A stretch of 39,408 nt of DNA from Oxalobacteraceae bacterium (GCA_027490725.1 JAIXXN010000021.1:1-39408); one strand, 5' to 3'. Numbered from the stretch's first letter, positions 8,538 through 16,198 are shown. Made by a program: numbers and translations. Notes: generated by a model not told the origin, from the sequence alone.

Positions 8538-9337
8538 CAGCGCCCCTTGGGAAGGTTGGCAGGCACCAGCCCGCTAGTATTGATGGCTTGCAGCTTGTCG
8601 CGCCAGTTCAGCCACACACCCGCCTGCGCCGCATCGGCAGCCGGTACGCCATTCGCAGTGGGGAATTGCACGCCCGTCTTGAGCAGCGAAATCCAGAAAT
8701 CGCGGCTCGGGCCACTCGCGTCGCCAGCCGTCACACCACCGACTTGTGCCAGCGGCAGACAGGGTGCCGTACAGGCGCCGTCCCAGCGCTTGCCGCCCAG
8801 CGGATCGCTACGCGTATCGAGTTGCACGCTACTGCCATCGGCAGCCAGCCCCGTCACGGCCAGTGAGCCGGACAAGGTATTGATCTTCATACCGATGTCG
8901 CCACTGATGGCATCGAAGCCGAAGCGCATACCGATCGCTTCGCGACTGGCGCCATCGGCGCCATGGCGGTACACAAATTCGAAATAGGGATTGGCAATAT
9001 GCACCAGGCGCTGCGCCTCGCTGCCATCGCTGCGGCCAAATTGCAACAGGGCGATATCGAGATCGGCACCGCTGCCGTTGCGCGCGGCGTAAGTGTATTC
9101 ACCAAGGCGTACATTGCGCAGATTGGCACTCAGCGTGATGTCGGCATCCAGCGACACTTTGCTGAAATCAAAGCCATTCAGGCTGGTATTACTCATCGCG
9201 ACGATGCCCTGTCCGTGCATGCTGGACAGTTCTGCTTCGCTCATCGCGCGCATCTGGGCCGTAGCCGTCTGCGCGCAGCAGAACAAGGCGAGGAAGGTAG
9301 CCGCACACAGCCACCGCGAACGCAGGGTCATCATCAT
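8537..9337 (-). CDS. Secreted FilA-like protein, first gene of operon
   Basis: 266 aa starting at one of three consecutive ATG codons (9337, 9334 or 9331). The signal peptide ends about ATAQ at 25-28. MSEAELSSMHGQGIV (32-46) is the shared motif in a variant form: Gly-Gln is kept but the Asp-Gly pair is replaced. The central region has beta-like stretches (NLRNVRLGEYTYAA, GDIGMKINTLSGSLAVTGL). There is a Cys pair (C..PC) near DGACTAPCLPL that could form a periplasmic disulphide. Unlike its relatives it lacks the C-terminal His strand and ends in NLPKGR, so it may have a separate job in the complex. A hairpin just upstream (9352-9381) separates it from the 9394 gene. Confidence 0.72.
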   Translation of the reverse strand: MMMTLRSRWLCAATFLALFCCAQTATAQMRAMSEAELSSMHGQGIVAMSNTSLNGFDFSKVSLDADITLSANLRNVRLGEYTYAARNGSGADLDIALLQFGRSDGSEAQRLVHIANPYFEFVYRHGADGASREAIGMRFGFDAISGDIGMKINTLSGSLAVTGLAADGSSVQLDTRSDPLGGKRWDGACTAPCLPLAQVGGVTAGDASGPSRDFWISLLKTGVQFPTANGVPAADAAQAGVWLNWRDKLQAINTSGLVPANLPKGR

Positions 9338-9351
9338 AGTAAGTGTAGAGA

Positions 9352-9381
9352 CAACAACAGCCGCTGACGCGGCTGCTGTTG
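9352..9381 (-). terminator. Strong intergenic hairpin between the 9394 gene and the downstream operon
   Basis: Arms CAACAACAGCCGC (9352-9364) and GCGGCTGCTGTTG (9369-9381) pair with one mismatch around a TGAC loop. On the minus strand it lies just after the stop of the 9394 gene and before the 9337 start. It lacks a real T-run (TTGTTGTCTC), so it may be a partial terminator or mRNA 3'-end stabiliser that gives an abundant upstream subunit and lower downstream expression. Confidence 0.55.
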
Positions 9382-9393
9382 AAGCTCAGCTGA

Positions 9394-9903
9394 TTAGTGA
9401 GCGAAGATCCAGACGGTGGTACCGCGCATGTCGATCTGGTTCATGGCGACGGAACCGAACGATGCAGCGCTGTTGCCCATCTTGATCGAGTCCACCGACA
9501 CGTTCATGTAGTGACCGTCAGCAACCACGCTTTGTGGAATCGCAATCTGCACCACGTCGCCGCCGGTCGCTGGGTTGTAGAAGGTACCTGGATTGGTCAC
9601 GCCAGCAGCGCCTGCAGCTTGCAGGAACGAGGCTTTCGACAGGATGTCGATATTAGCGGCGATCAGGCCGTTCACTTTGATGCCGTTGAAGGCGATCGAA
9701 CCACCACCCAGACCGTTGGCATCGAGTGCATCGGTATCGGTGTAGGTGAAGGAATTGATTTTGATGTTCAGGTTGGCAGCGATCGATACGCCGTCCTGGC
9801 CGCTGACGGTGCTCAGCTCTGCGTCCTGAATCGGGGTCATGGCCGATGCCGAGAAAGCGATGGTTGCCAGGGCTGCTGCGACTGCGGTTTTGATGAATTG
9901 CAT
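9394..9903 (-). CDS. Small secreted FilA-like protein, copy B of a tandem duplication
   Basis: 169 aa. The signal peptide ends SASA at ~21. The motif DAELSTVSGQDGVSIAA covers ~27-43, the cleanest form of the locus-wide E-L-x-x-V-x-G-Q-D-G signature. The body is Gly/Ala/Asn-rich and beta-prone (GGGSIAFNGIKVNGLIAANIDIL), with no cysteine and no enzymatic motif. It ends IDMRGTTVWIFAH. It differs from the copy at 10058 at only seven positions, four of them in the signal peptide. The ribosome site is CGGAGACTTTC before ATG. Codon choice is rich in favoured codons, consistent with high expression. It is probably a structural or surface subunit; FilA-like assignment is inferred. Confidence 0.78.
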   Translation of the reverse strand: MQFIKTAVAAALATIAFSASAMTPIQDAELSTVSGQDGVSIAANLNIKINSFTYTDTDALDANGLGGGSIAFNGIKVNGLIAANIDILSKASFLQAAGAAGVTNPGTFYNPATGGDVVQIAIPQSVVADGHYMNVSVDSIKMGNSAASFGSVAMNQIDMRGTTVWIFAH

Positions 9904-9961
9904 GAAAGTCTCCGAGAATGTTGTGTACCAGATTAGGTATGTTTTTTTATGTGCTACAGAA

Positions 9962-10040
9962 CCATCTTAGGGTTGCTGCTTTATTACCGTCCAGCTTGCT
10001 ACGCTGACTCTTCAGGCCAAGCGACAGACCCTGCGAGCCA
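9962..10040 (-). promoter_or_regulatory. Leader/upstream element of copy B
   Basis: A 79-bp segment with the same length and end blocks as 10702-10780: TAAGATGG at one end and GGCTCGCAGGG at the other (minus strand). The interior has diverged to about 61% identity by ungapped hand alignment. An inverted GTC-N14-GAC pair (9989-9991 and 10006-10008) is kept in the same place. Confidence 0.4.
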
Positions 10041-10057
10041 GCGTAAGCGCATGCAAC

Positions 10058-10567
10058 TTAGTGTGCGAAGATCCACACGGTGGTGCCGCGCATATCGATC
10101 TGGTTCATAGCAACCGAACCGAAGGACGCAGCGTTGTTACCCATCTTGATCGAATCCACCGACACGTTCATGTAGTGACCATCAGCAACCACGCTCTGTG
10201 GGATCGCGATCTGCACCACGTCGCCGCCGGTCGCTGGGTTGTAGAAGGTACCTGGATTGGTCACGCCGGCAGCGCCTGCAGCTTGCAGGAACGAGGCTTT
10301 CGACAGGATGTCGATGTTAGCGGCGATCAGGCCGTTCACTTTGATGCCGTTGAAGGCGATCGAACCGCCACCCAGGCCGTTGGCATCAACTGCGTCGGTA
10401 TCGGTGTAGGTGAAGGAATCAATCTTGATGTTCAGATTGGCGGCGATCGATACGCCGTCCTGACCGCTAACGGTGCTCAGTTCGGCGTCTTGAATCGGGG
10501 TCATGGCCGAAGCCGAGAATGCCAGAGTTGCCAGGGCTGCTGCGATTGCGGTTTTAACGATTTGCAT
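10058..10567 (-). CDS. Small secreted FilA-like protein, copy A of a tandem duplication
   Basis: 169 aa and nearly identical to the 9394 product. The Sec signal peptide ends SASA at 21. The motif DAELSTVSGQDGVS covers 27-40 and the C-terminus is IDMRGTTVWIFAH. Read as a bacteriocin-type leader, Glu29 and Leu30 fall at -8 and -7, Val33 at -4 and Gly35-Gln36 at -2/-1, so cleavage by the neighbouring C39 peptidase would be after Gln36. That is inference. The ribosome site is CGGAGATCACAA before the ATG. The gene is divergent from the plus-strand C39/outer-membrane operon across a long regulatory region. Confidence 0.78.
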   Translation of the reverse strand: MQIVKTAIAAALATLAFSASAMTPIQDAELSTVSGQDGVSIAANLNIKIDSFTYTDTDAVDANGLGGGSIAFNGIKVNGLIAANIDILSKASFLQAAGAAGVTNPGTFYNPATGGDVVQIAIPQSVVADGHYMNVSVDSIKMGNNAASFGSVAMNQIDMRGTTVWIFAH

Positions 10568-10968
10568 TTGTGATCTCCGGGTTTTATGTTGGTTTTAGTC
10601 TTATGGGCTCACGTTCCGCAGGCCTGGCCTCCGCTCCGGGTAGGAGTTTCGGGGTGCACTGTCTGGTGCGTGAAATCTTAATATTTGGCTATTAAGTGAT
10701 TCCATCTTAAAAGTCCTGTTGAACCACGGTCTATCCTTTCGCACTGACCGGAAAAGCCAACAGCTTGGCCCTGCGAGCCATCCAGAGTGAGATCAATGTT
10801 GCAAATAAGTTGTTGTGGCTATCACAGCTTTGCAACAAAAAAAACTAGAGTCACATTTCTAAAAAAAAGCATGCCCTGCGGAACAGAGCCATGCGTTAAT
10901 GGCATCAATAAAAAACCGGAAACAATCGTAGCCCAATAAAAGCACGGTCGTTCCAATAAGGAGACTAG
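10568..10968. other. Divergent regulatory region between secreted-protein genes and the C39 operon
   Basis: About 400 bp without a convincing gene. It is more AT-rich than its surroundings (several A-runs at 10838-10870 and 10909-10916) and holds leader element 10702-10780. It also has an inverted repeat GCATG/CATGC (10869-10873, 10890-10894) and the complementary blocks CTCC/GGAG and CGGAGCGGAGG on the minus strand near 10630. It must contain promoters for both directions, but I cannot name a confident -35/-10 pair. The minus-strand 5' leader could be over 100 nt long. Confidence 0.6.
10702..10780 (-). promoter_or_regulatory. Leader/upstream element of copy A with dyad
   Basis: A 79-bp segment of exactly the same length as 9962-10040, with identical ends (CCATCTTA and CCCTGCGAGCCA on the plus strand). 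It contains a perfect dyad CGGTC-N14-GACCG (10727-10731 and 10746-10750), of which GTC-N14-GAC is retained in the other copy. It could be a protein-binding dyad or an RNA stem in the leader. Confidence 0.42.
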
Positions 10969-11106
10969 ATGACACCAGCAATGGGGCGCCAGACGCCCCG
11001 GGGCAGCGCTTACCCTACGCCTCGGAACAACCCTTCCCCCGCGCGGGGCGCATCCGCGCGCGGCGCATCCCGAACCTCGTGCGAAAGCAGGCTGAAGCCA
11101 TGCTAA
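10969..11106 (+). CDS. Possible 45-codon leader peptide upstream of the C39 gene
   Basis: A 45-aa reading frame with a strong ribosome site (AAGGAG at 10958-10963, 5 nt before ATG). It is Pro/Arg/Ser-rich with no recognisable domain. Its TAA (11104-11106) overlaps an ATG of the C39 peptidase frame (TAATG). The C39 gene lacks a good ribosome site of its own, so the small frame may deliver ribosomes by coupling. A perfect GGGGCG/CGCCCC hairpin (10983-10999) lies just inside the frame. It could instead be a non-translated structured leader. Confidence 0.4.
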   Translation: MTPAMGRQTPRGSAYPTPRNNPSPARGASARGASRTSCESRLKPC

Positions 11107-11870
11107 TGCTCCTGATCGGCGTGCTGGCAGCGGTCATCGGCGGTGCCGGCTTGATCGAACGCCACACCCCGCAAGACCGCCCCCGTGACCAGTTCGAAAT
11201 GCCCCAGAATCTGGTGGGCGGGGAGCGCTACGTGCAGTCTTACCGCGCCGAACCGTTCTCCGAACTCAAGTACCACAACATCGTCCGGCAGGCCTTCGAC
11301 TTCAGCTGCGGCTCGGCCGCACTGGTCACCGTGCTCAACTATCACCTGGGCGTGATGGTCAACGAACAGCAAGCCATGGAAGGCATGCTGGAAAAAGGCG
11401 AAAAAGAAAAAATCATCGAGCGACGCGGCTTTTCCCTGCTCGATATGAAGCGCTACGTCGGTTCGCTGGGTCTGTCCGGCGCCGGCTTCCGCGCCGAAAT
11501 CAAGGACCTGATGACGCTCACCGAACCGGCCATCGTACCGATCGACTATGCCGGTTCCAAGCACTTCGTGGTGTTGCGCGGGATTCGCGACGGGGTGGTT
11601 TTTCTGGCCGATCCGTCGGCCGGCAACATCGTCTTTTCGGTCGAAGAATTCGCCCGCTGGTGGGACAAGAACACCCTGTTCATTATCTCCCCGCCGGCCG
11701 GCCAGCCAGCACTGGCAAAGCTGGTCCTGACCGATCGCGAACTCGGGGTCACCGACATGGATCGCGTCACCAACCAGGGCCGGCAGGATGGCCTGATGAG
11801 CAACTCTGCCCAGCAGTTACTGCGGGCTGTCAATTCGGGCGCCGCTGGCTCCTGGATGCACCGTAACTAA
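11100..11870 (+). CDS. Periplasmic stand-alone C39 family cysteine peptidase (FilB-like)
   Basis: 256 aa from ATG 11100. A GTG at 11079 and an ATG at 11106 are alternatives; 11106 overlaps the upstream small ORF's stop. An N-terminal hydrophobic segment (MLLIGVLAAVIGGAGLI) is a membrane anchor or signal, so the peptidase should face the periplasm. From ATG 11100, the C39 catalytic set is Gln64 (oxyanion hole), Cys70 in FDFSCGSAAL, His155 in SKHFVVLRG and Asp171 in LADPSAGN. There is no ABC-transporter part, unlike bacteriocin exporters. C39 enzymes cut after double-Gly-type leaders, and several neighbours have an E-L-x-x-V-x-G-Q motif. It heads the plus-strand operon. NCBI uses the name 'putative pilus system C39 family peptidase FilB' for Acinetobacter proteins of this type, as I recall. 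Confidence 0.85.
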   Translation: MLMLLIGVLAAVIGGAGLIERHTPQDRPRDQFEMPQNLVGGERYVQSYRAEPFSELKYHNIVRQAFDFSCGSAALVTVLNYHLGVMVNEQQAMEGMLEKGEKEKIIERRGFSLLDMKRYVGSLGLSGAGFRAEIKDLMTLTEPAIVPIDYAGSKHFVVLRGIRDGVVFLADPSAGNIVFSVEEFARWWDKNTLFIISPPAGQPALAKLVLTDRELGVTDMDRVTNQGRQDGLMSNSAQQLLRAVNSGAAGSWMHRN

Positions 11871-11907
11871 GCCCACCACAGCCCCCACTTACTCGAGGAT
11901 CAAGACC

Positions 11908-12924
11908 ATGAAGTTCCCGCTACAGACCGTGCTGGCCGCCAGCATCGCCACTCTCGCCAGCTGCGCCACCCTGCCTGCCATGGCCCAGCAAAGCAGCCCG
12001 GCTAGCGCCGATGCTGCGCGTGATGCACTGGCCAAAAAAGAAGGCGAAGGCGACCAGAGCGCCCTGCTGCAACAGACTCTGACGGCCGTCGACAAACAGT
12101 ACTCCTTGATCCGCCGCAAACAGCTGTCCGTGACCTACGATCTCAGCTATTCCTATATCGGCGAAGAGCGTATCGTCACCGATCTGGCTAATGGCAGCAC
12201 CACCCTGTTCAATATCGAGAACACCAGCTCGCACAGCGTCACCAACACCTTCTCGGTGGACTACGGCCTGCTCGACAACCTCACCGGCAATGTCACCATG
12301 CCCTTCATCTCGCGCTACTCGGATAACAACCTGTCCAATGGTGCCTCCAATTCGCTGGGTGACCTGTCGCTGGGTGCCCGCTGGCAGCCGTTTGAAGCGC
12401 GCCGCGATACGCCGGGCCTGACGGTGACCAGCAATGTGCGTCTGCCAACCGGGCGCAGCCCGTTCAAAATCATCGCCGGTAGCGGCGAAGCCACCGGCAG
12501 CGGCGTCGGCGCCGTCACGGCCGGCCTGAGCGTGAACCGCATCGTCGATCCGGTCGCGCTGTTCGGCTCGCTGAACGTCACCGCCAGCCTGCCCGCCAAA
12601 CACCTGTGGCAAGTCAACGGCACGCGCATCCTGACGCGGGTCCAGCCGGGCACCACGGTCGGCTTCGGCATGGGTTTCGCGTATGCGCTGTCGTACGGCA
12701 TTTCCACCACGCTGTCCTTCCAGCAAGCCATCTCGGCCGGCGCGAAACTGCGCTTCGCCGACGGCCTGGAAGCGAAGACCCATATGCAGACCTCGAGCCT
12801 GCTCAACATGGGCCTCGGCTACCGGATTTCGCCCAAGACCACCGTCAATTTATCGGTCGGTATCGGCCTCACGCCAGACTCGCCGAACCTGACGGTGGGC
12901 ATGAGCCTGCCGCTCAACTTCTAA
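11908..12924 (+). CDS. Outer-membrane beta-barrel protein (MetA-pathway/transporter-like)
   Basis: 338 aa. The signal peptide ends AMAQ at ~26. A charged, helix-forming linker (ARDALAKKEGEGDQSALLQQTLTAVDKQYSLI) precedes a beta-barrel region. Alternating strands are obvious: QLSVTYDLSYSYIG, NTFSVDYGLLDNLTGNVTMPFI, LGDLSLGARWQP, LTVTSNVRLPTG, and the end NLTVGMSLPLNF with a terminal Phe typical of BAM-inserted barrels. The pattern resembles the 'MetA-pathway of phenol degradation' transporter family (PF13557). The ribosome site is GAGGATC. It lies 37 nt after the C39 gene, and a role as outer-membrane channel or anchor for the secreted subunits is inferred from context. Confidence 0.78.
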   Translation: MKFPLQTVLAASIATLASCATLPAMAQQSSPASADAARDALAKKEGEGDQSALLQQTLTAVDKQYSLIRRKQLSVTYDLSYSYIGEERIVTDLANGSTTLFNIENTSSHSVTNTFSVDYGLLDNLTGNVTMPFISRYSDNNLSNGASNSLGDLSLGARWQPFEARRDTPGLTVTSNVRLPTGRSPFKIIAGSGEATGSGVGAVTAGLSVNRIVDPVALFGSLNVTASLPAKHLWQVNGTRILTRVQPGTTVGFGMGFAYALSYGISTTLSFQQAISAGAKLRFADGLEAKTHMQTSSLLNMGLGYRISPKTTVNLSVGIGLTPDSPNLTVGMSLPLNF

Positions 12925-12945
12925 GCGCCCACGGATTCTGACGCC

Positions 12946-14574
12946 ATGTTCCCGCACACCGCTCCGCTGCGCCCGCGCCTTGCCGCCACTGCTATCGCGG
13001 CGGCCTGTGCCGCCCTGTGGCCACTCGGCAGCGAAGCGGCGCTGACGGAAAATCTGACCACCAGTGTGGTCGCCATGTCGCTCGGCAATGCCGTCACCGC
13101 CGATCCGCCCGGGATTGCCTCGATCCACTTCAATCCGGCCGGACTGGCACGCCTGACGGGCGACAGTGAATCCATCCACAATTTTGTCGCCTCGATCCGC
13201 ACCTCGGCCAGCTTCACGCCGGGCGCCAACTTCGACATCGGCGGCTGGACCGACGATCCGCTATCCAACACCCGCACCGGGCCGGTACGTCAGGTGATGT
13301 TCGTGCCCGGCTACGGCATGCCCGGCTGGCGCCTGCCTGCCGTGGCCGTACCGGGCGTCGGCATGGCATGGAACAAGGCCGGTTCGCCATGGACTTTTGC
13401 CACCGACAGCTATATGGCGCAGGCCATGAGTCTGGACCGCACCACCGATCCGAATGATCCGGGCCAGTATCAGGGACGGCAGGAACAGATCCAGCGACTG
13501 GTCTATCTGTCGCCATCGGTCGGCTACAAATATTCCGACACGCTACGCTTCGGCATCGCCGTGCCGATCGCCCACGCCGCCTTCGTGGTCGATACCAATA
13601 TGCGCTTTCCGAATGAACTGCTGGGCGTATTCGGTCAGCTGCAGAAAGGCTGGTGCCCCGAAGACGGCGGCAACATCATCGACGTGCTCGGCTTTGGCGT
13701 GTGCGGCGGCGGCAAAGATGGCATGGTCAGCCCATTCAAGAAAGCCGCCAATATGCGGCTGGAAATGACCGCACCGTTCGATCCCACCCTCAACCTCGGC
13801 GTACTGTGGGAACCCAATCCCCGCTTCGCACTGGGCGTGGTGTATCAGGGTGGCTCGAAGACCCACTACACCGGTTACTACCAGTTCGACACGGAACCGA
13901 TGCTGCGTAACTTTGTGCGCGGCATGAACGCCAGTCTGCTGGGGCCGATTGCTGGCGCCACGCTGGGTTTCCCCAGCTCGATTCCGGCCACCCAGAAGGG
14001 CAATATGAGCGCCATCATCCCCTTCCCGTCGCACCTGCAAGTCGGCATCAAACTGCGCCCCATCCATCTGGTGCAACTGAATCTCGATGCCAGCTATGCG
14101 CGCTGGAGCGAATGGGACGCGCTGCGCTTCCAGTTCGACCAGAGCATCAAACTGCTGGAAGTGGCGCGCCTGTACGGCATCCCCGATTCCGGCAAGCTGG
14201 TCATCCCGCGCGGCTACAAAAGCCTGGTGAATTTTGCTTACGGTCTGCAGTTATTCCCGCACGACCGGATCACCCTGCGCTTCGGTTTCGAACCGCGCAA
14301 AACCTCGGTGCCGAATGACAAAATCGACTTGCTGGCGCCGCTGCCGAATACCAAGCTGCTGAGCGGCGGACTGAATTTCAAATTCAGCAAGAACACCGAT
14401 CTCAGCGTCACTGCCTCGTATATGACTGGGCGCTACGAGGTGCCGGCTAACACCGATTGCAATCTCAATTGCAGCAACTTCCTGAACATTATCTACAACC
14501 CTTATGCCGGCCACAACGTCAAAGGTGATATCCACGTGCGCTATGTCGGATTTGAAATCAACAAGCGTTTCTGA
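12946..14574 (+). CDS. FadL/OmpP1/TodX family outer-membrane protein
   Basis: 542 aa with a signal peptide ending about GSEA. The mature N-terminus (ENLTTSVVAMSLGNAVTADPPGIASIHFNPAGLARL) matches the FadL plug signature (..S..gLG.A...D....i..NPAGL). The length is larger than E. coli FadL (~446 aa). It has many beta-strands, an inserted loop with several cysteines (GWCPEDGG..GFGVCGGGKDG) and a further Cys pair near the end (TDCNLNCSNF). The last residue is Phe (YVGFEINKRF), the BAM signal. FadL proteins pass hydrophobic compounds laterally through the outer membrane; here the operon context suggests a role with the secreted proteins. It starts 21 nt after the previous gene. Confidence 0.87.
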   Translation: MFPHTAPLRPRLAATAIAAACAALWPLGSEAALTENLTTSVVAMSLGNAVTADPPGIASIHFNPAGLARLTGDSESIHNFVASIRTSASFTPGANFDIGGWTDDPLSNTRTGPVRQVMFVPGYGMPGWRLPAVAVPGVGMAWNKAGSPWTFATDSYMAQAMSLDRTTDPNDPGQYQGRQEQIQRLVYLSPSVGYKYSDTLRFGIAVPIAHAAFVVDTNMRFPNELLGVFGQLQKGWCPEDGGNIIDVLGFGVCGGGKDGMVSPFKKAANMRLEMTAPFDPTLNLGVLWEPNPRFALGVVYQGGSKTHYTGYYQFDTEPMLRNFVRGMNASLLGPIAGATLGFPSSIPATQKGNMSAIIPFPSHLQVGIKLRPIHLVQLNLDASYARWSEWDALRFQFDQSIKLLEVARLYGIPDSGKLVIPRGYKSLVNFAYGLQLFPHDRITLRFGFEPRKTSVPNDKIDLLAPLPNTKLLSGGLNFKFSKNTDLSVTASYMTGRYEVPANTDCNLNCSNFLNIIYNPYAGHNVKGDIHVRYVGFEINKRF

Positions 14575-14592
14575 TTTAAAAAGGAGCAAACT

Positions 14593-15150
14593 ATGAGCAC
14601 ACCCGTCATCCATCACTGCAAGCGCGGCCTGCTACTGCTGGCCCTGAGTGCCGCCTGCGCCGCCGCCCATGCGGCCCCGGTTACGCCCGCTAAACAGGCA
14701 CTGGTCGATCAGGTGCTGAAGCTGTGGAATCCGGACAACATCGGTCAGTCCATGTTGCAAGTGCCGGTCGCCGACGCCGTGCAACAGGCGCGCGCCATGC
14801 TGCAGGGCCGCGCCGCACCGGAAAAACGCGAAGCCGCCATGGCCGACATCATCAACGACGCCAAAGCGTTTATGGCCGACGCCACGCCGATTACCAAGGC
14901 CAGTGCCGACAAACTGATACTGGCCAAGATCGCGCCGCTGCTGGCGGAGCGCTATACGGACGAGGAATTGCGCCAGCTGATCGCGATTCTGGAATCACCG
15001 GTGAAGAAAAAATTCGAAGCCATGCTGCCGGAAATGCAGAAAACCCTCGGTGAAGGAGTGGCGGCCGACACCCGCGCCGTCATCGATCCGAAACTGCAGG
15101 GCCTGAAAGAGAAAATCGGCCTGCGTCTGCGCGCAGCGGTTACGCCATGA
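14593..15150 (+). CDS. Periplasmic DUF2059 protein
   Basis: 185 aa. The signal peptide ends AHA-A at ~28. The C-terminal half carries the DUF2059 hallmark YTDEELRQLIAILESPVKKKFEAMLPEM, in which a Tyr/Phe-T-x-x-E-L helix is followed by an ESPVxKK turn. The family is helical and periplasmic with no known biochemical function. A strong ribosome site (AAGGAG, spaced 7) precedes the ATG. The stop overlaps the start of the AraC gene (ATGA), so both are made from one transcript. It could be a chaperone or assembly factor for the outer-membrane proteins; that is inference from position only. Confidence 0.85.
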   Translation: MSTPVIHHCKRGLLLLALSAACAAAHAAPVTPAKQALVDQVLKLWNPDNIGQSMLQVPVADAVQQARAMLQGRAAPEKREAAMADIINDAKAFMADATPITKASADKLILAKIAPLLAERYTDEELRQLIAILESPVKKKFEAMLPEMQKTLGEGVAADTRAVIDPKLQGLKEKIGLRLRAAVTP

Positions 15151-16148
15151 GTTACTCGTCCGCACTGCATCTGGTGCGCGGCGTCAAATCGCGGCTGATC
15201 AATTCCGGCGTCGCGGCCGATGCCCTGTTTGCCGAAGCCGGCCTGAACGAGGGCGAGGGTCTGGCCTGCGACGCCCTGACGCTGTCCGATAAACTCAGCC
15301 ACCTGTGGGAACTGGTAGTGGCGCAATCGGCCGATCCGCTGATCGGTCTGAAAATCTCCTCGCCACACCGGCTCGGCTGGCTGGGCGTGATGGGCCACAT
15401 CATGCTGGTCTCGCCGACCGTGCAAAGCTCGATCGAACGCTGCCACGGCAATACCCGCGTCGGACTGCTGCTGCCGGGCTCACGCCGCAGCGTACCGCAA
15501 CAGCGCTACGACTTCGTCTGGTGTGTATTACTGCGCTCGCTGCGCTGCGCTGCCGGACGCGATGACATCGCACCGGTGGTGGTGGAGTACAACTTCCCGG
15601 CGCCGGCCAATGCGCAAGCCTACGAGGAGACTTTCGGCTGTCCCGTGAAATTTGATATGCCGCAGAATGTCATGGAATTTTCCGACACCGATCTGGTCAT
15701 GGCCCTGCCCGCCAATCCGCCGCTGGCCGAAGGCAGTGGCGAGCGGGTGCTGGCCACGCTGGCACGGGCCGAACCGCCCACCTTCAGCGCCAAGGTGCAA
15801 GCCTTGCTGGCCAGCTTGCTGCCGAAAGGCCCGCCGCACCGCGACGACGTGGCCGCGCAGCTGATGATGAGCGAACGCACGCTGCAACGCCGGCTGGCCG
15901 AAGAAGGTACCAGTTTCACCATTCTGGTCGACGACACGCGCCGCGAGCTGGCGCGCCAGTCACTCAGCTGCGGAGAGCTGTCGCTAAAAATGCTCAGTTT
16001 CCAGCTGGGCTTTTCGGAGCCGAGCGCCTTCTACCGCGCCTGCAAACGCTGGTTCGGGATGGCGCCGTCGGACATTGTGCAGCAGGCACATCAGGCGGGA
16101 GCGCAAGCGCAGGCACTCGAGGCAGACTTGCCACGCAAGTCGGCATAA
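15147..16148 (+). CDS. AraC family transcriptional regulator
   Basis: 333 aa. The N-terminal ~200 residues resemble the Arabinose_bd/OruR-type ligand domain (VRGVKSRLINSGV, DPLIGLKISSPHRLGWLGVMGHIMLVSPTVQSSIERC). The C-terminal double helix-turn-helix is clear: VAAQLMMSERTLQRRLAEEG and LSLKMLSFQLGFSEPSAFYRACKRWFGMAPSDI. It overlaps the DUF2059 stop by 4 nt (ATGA). As the only regulator inside the cluster it probably controls the cluster, perhaps from the 10.6-10.97 kb divergent region. The effector is unknown. Confidence 0.92.
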   Translation: MSYSSALHLVRGVKSRLINSGVAADALFAEAGLNEGEGLACDALTLSDKLSHLWELVVAQSADPLIGLKISSPHRLGWLGVMGHIMLVSPTVQSSIERCHGNTRVGLLLPGSRRSVPQQRYDFVWCVLLRSLRCAAGRDDIAPVVVEYNFPAPANAQAYEETFGCPVKFDMPQNVMEFSDTDLVMALPANPPLAEGSGERVLATLARAEPPTFSAKVQALLASLLPKGPPHRDDVAAQLMMSERTLQRRLAEEGTSFTILVDDTRRELARQSLSCGELSLKMLSFQLGFSEPSAFYRACKRWFGMAPSDIVQQAHQAGAQAQALEADLPRKSA

Positions 16149-16198
16149 GGTCAGCTAATAAGGTCAGCGAAGAAAGTCAGTTAAGAAAGTCAGCTAAA
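16147..16198. repeat. 13-bp tandem repeat, four copies
   Basis: Four units of the form AARGTCAGYKAAK start at 16147, 16160, 16173 and 16186, beginning in the AraC stop codon. Downstream, GCCGGCATA occurs twice (about 16279 and 16291). No hairpin with a T-run is seen in 16149-16316, so transcription may continue into the next gene. Confidence 0.85.

Noticed and set aside
10570..10800. c-di-GMP (GEMM) riboswitch upstream of the secreted-protein genes
   Set aside because: The minus-strand leader has GC-rich stems and a GCAGGGCCAA stretch, but the GEMM core (GCAAAGGCAAACC and ACGCAAAGCC) is not present, so I do not assign a riboswitch class.
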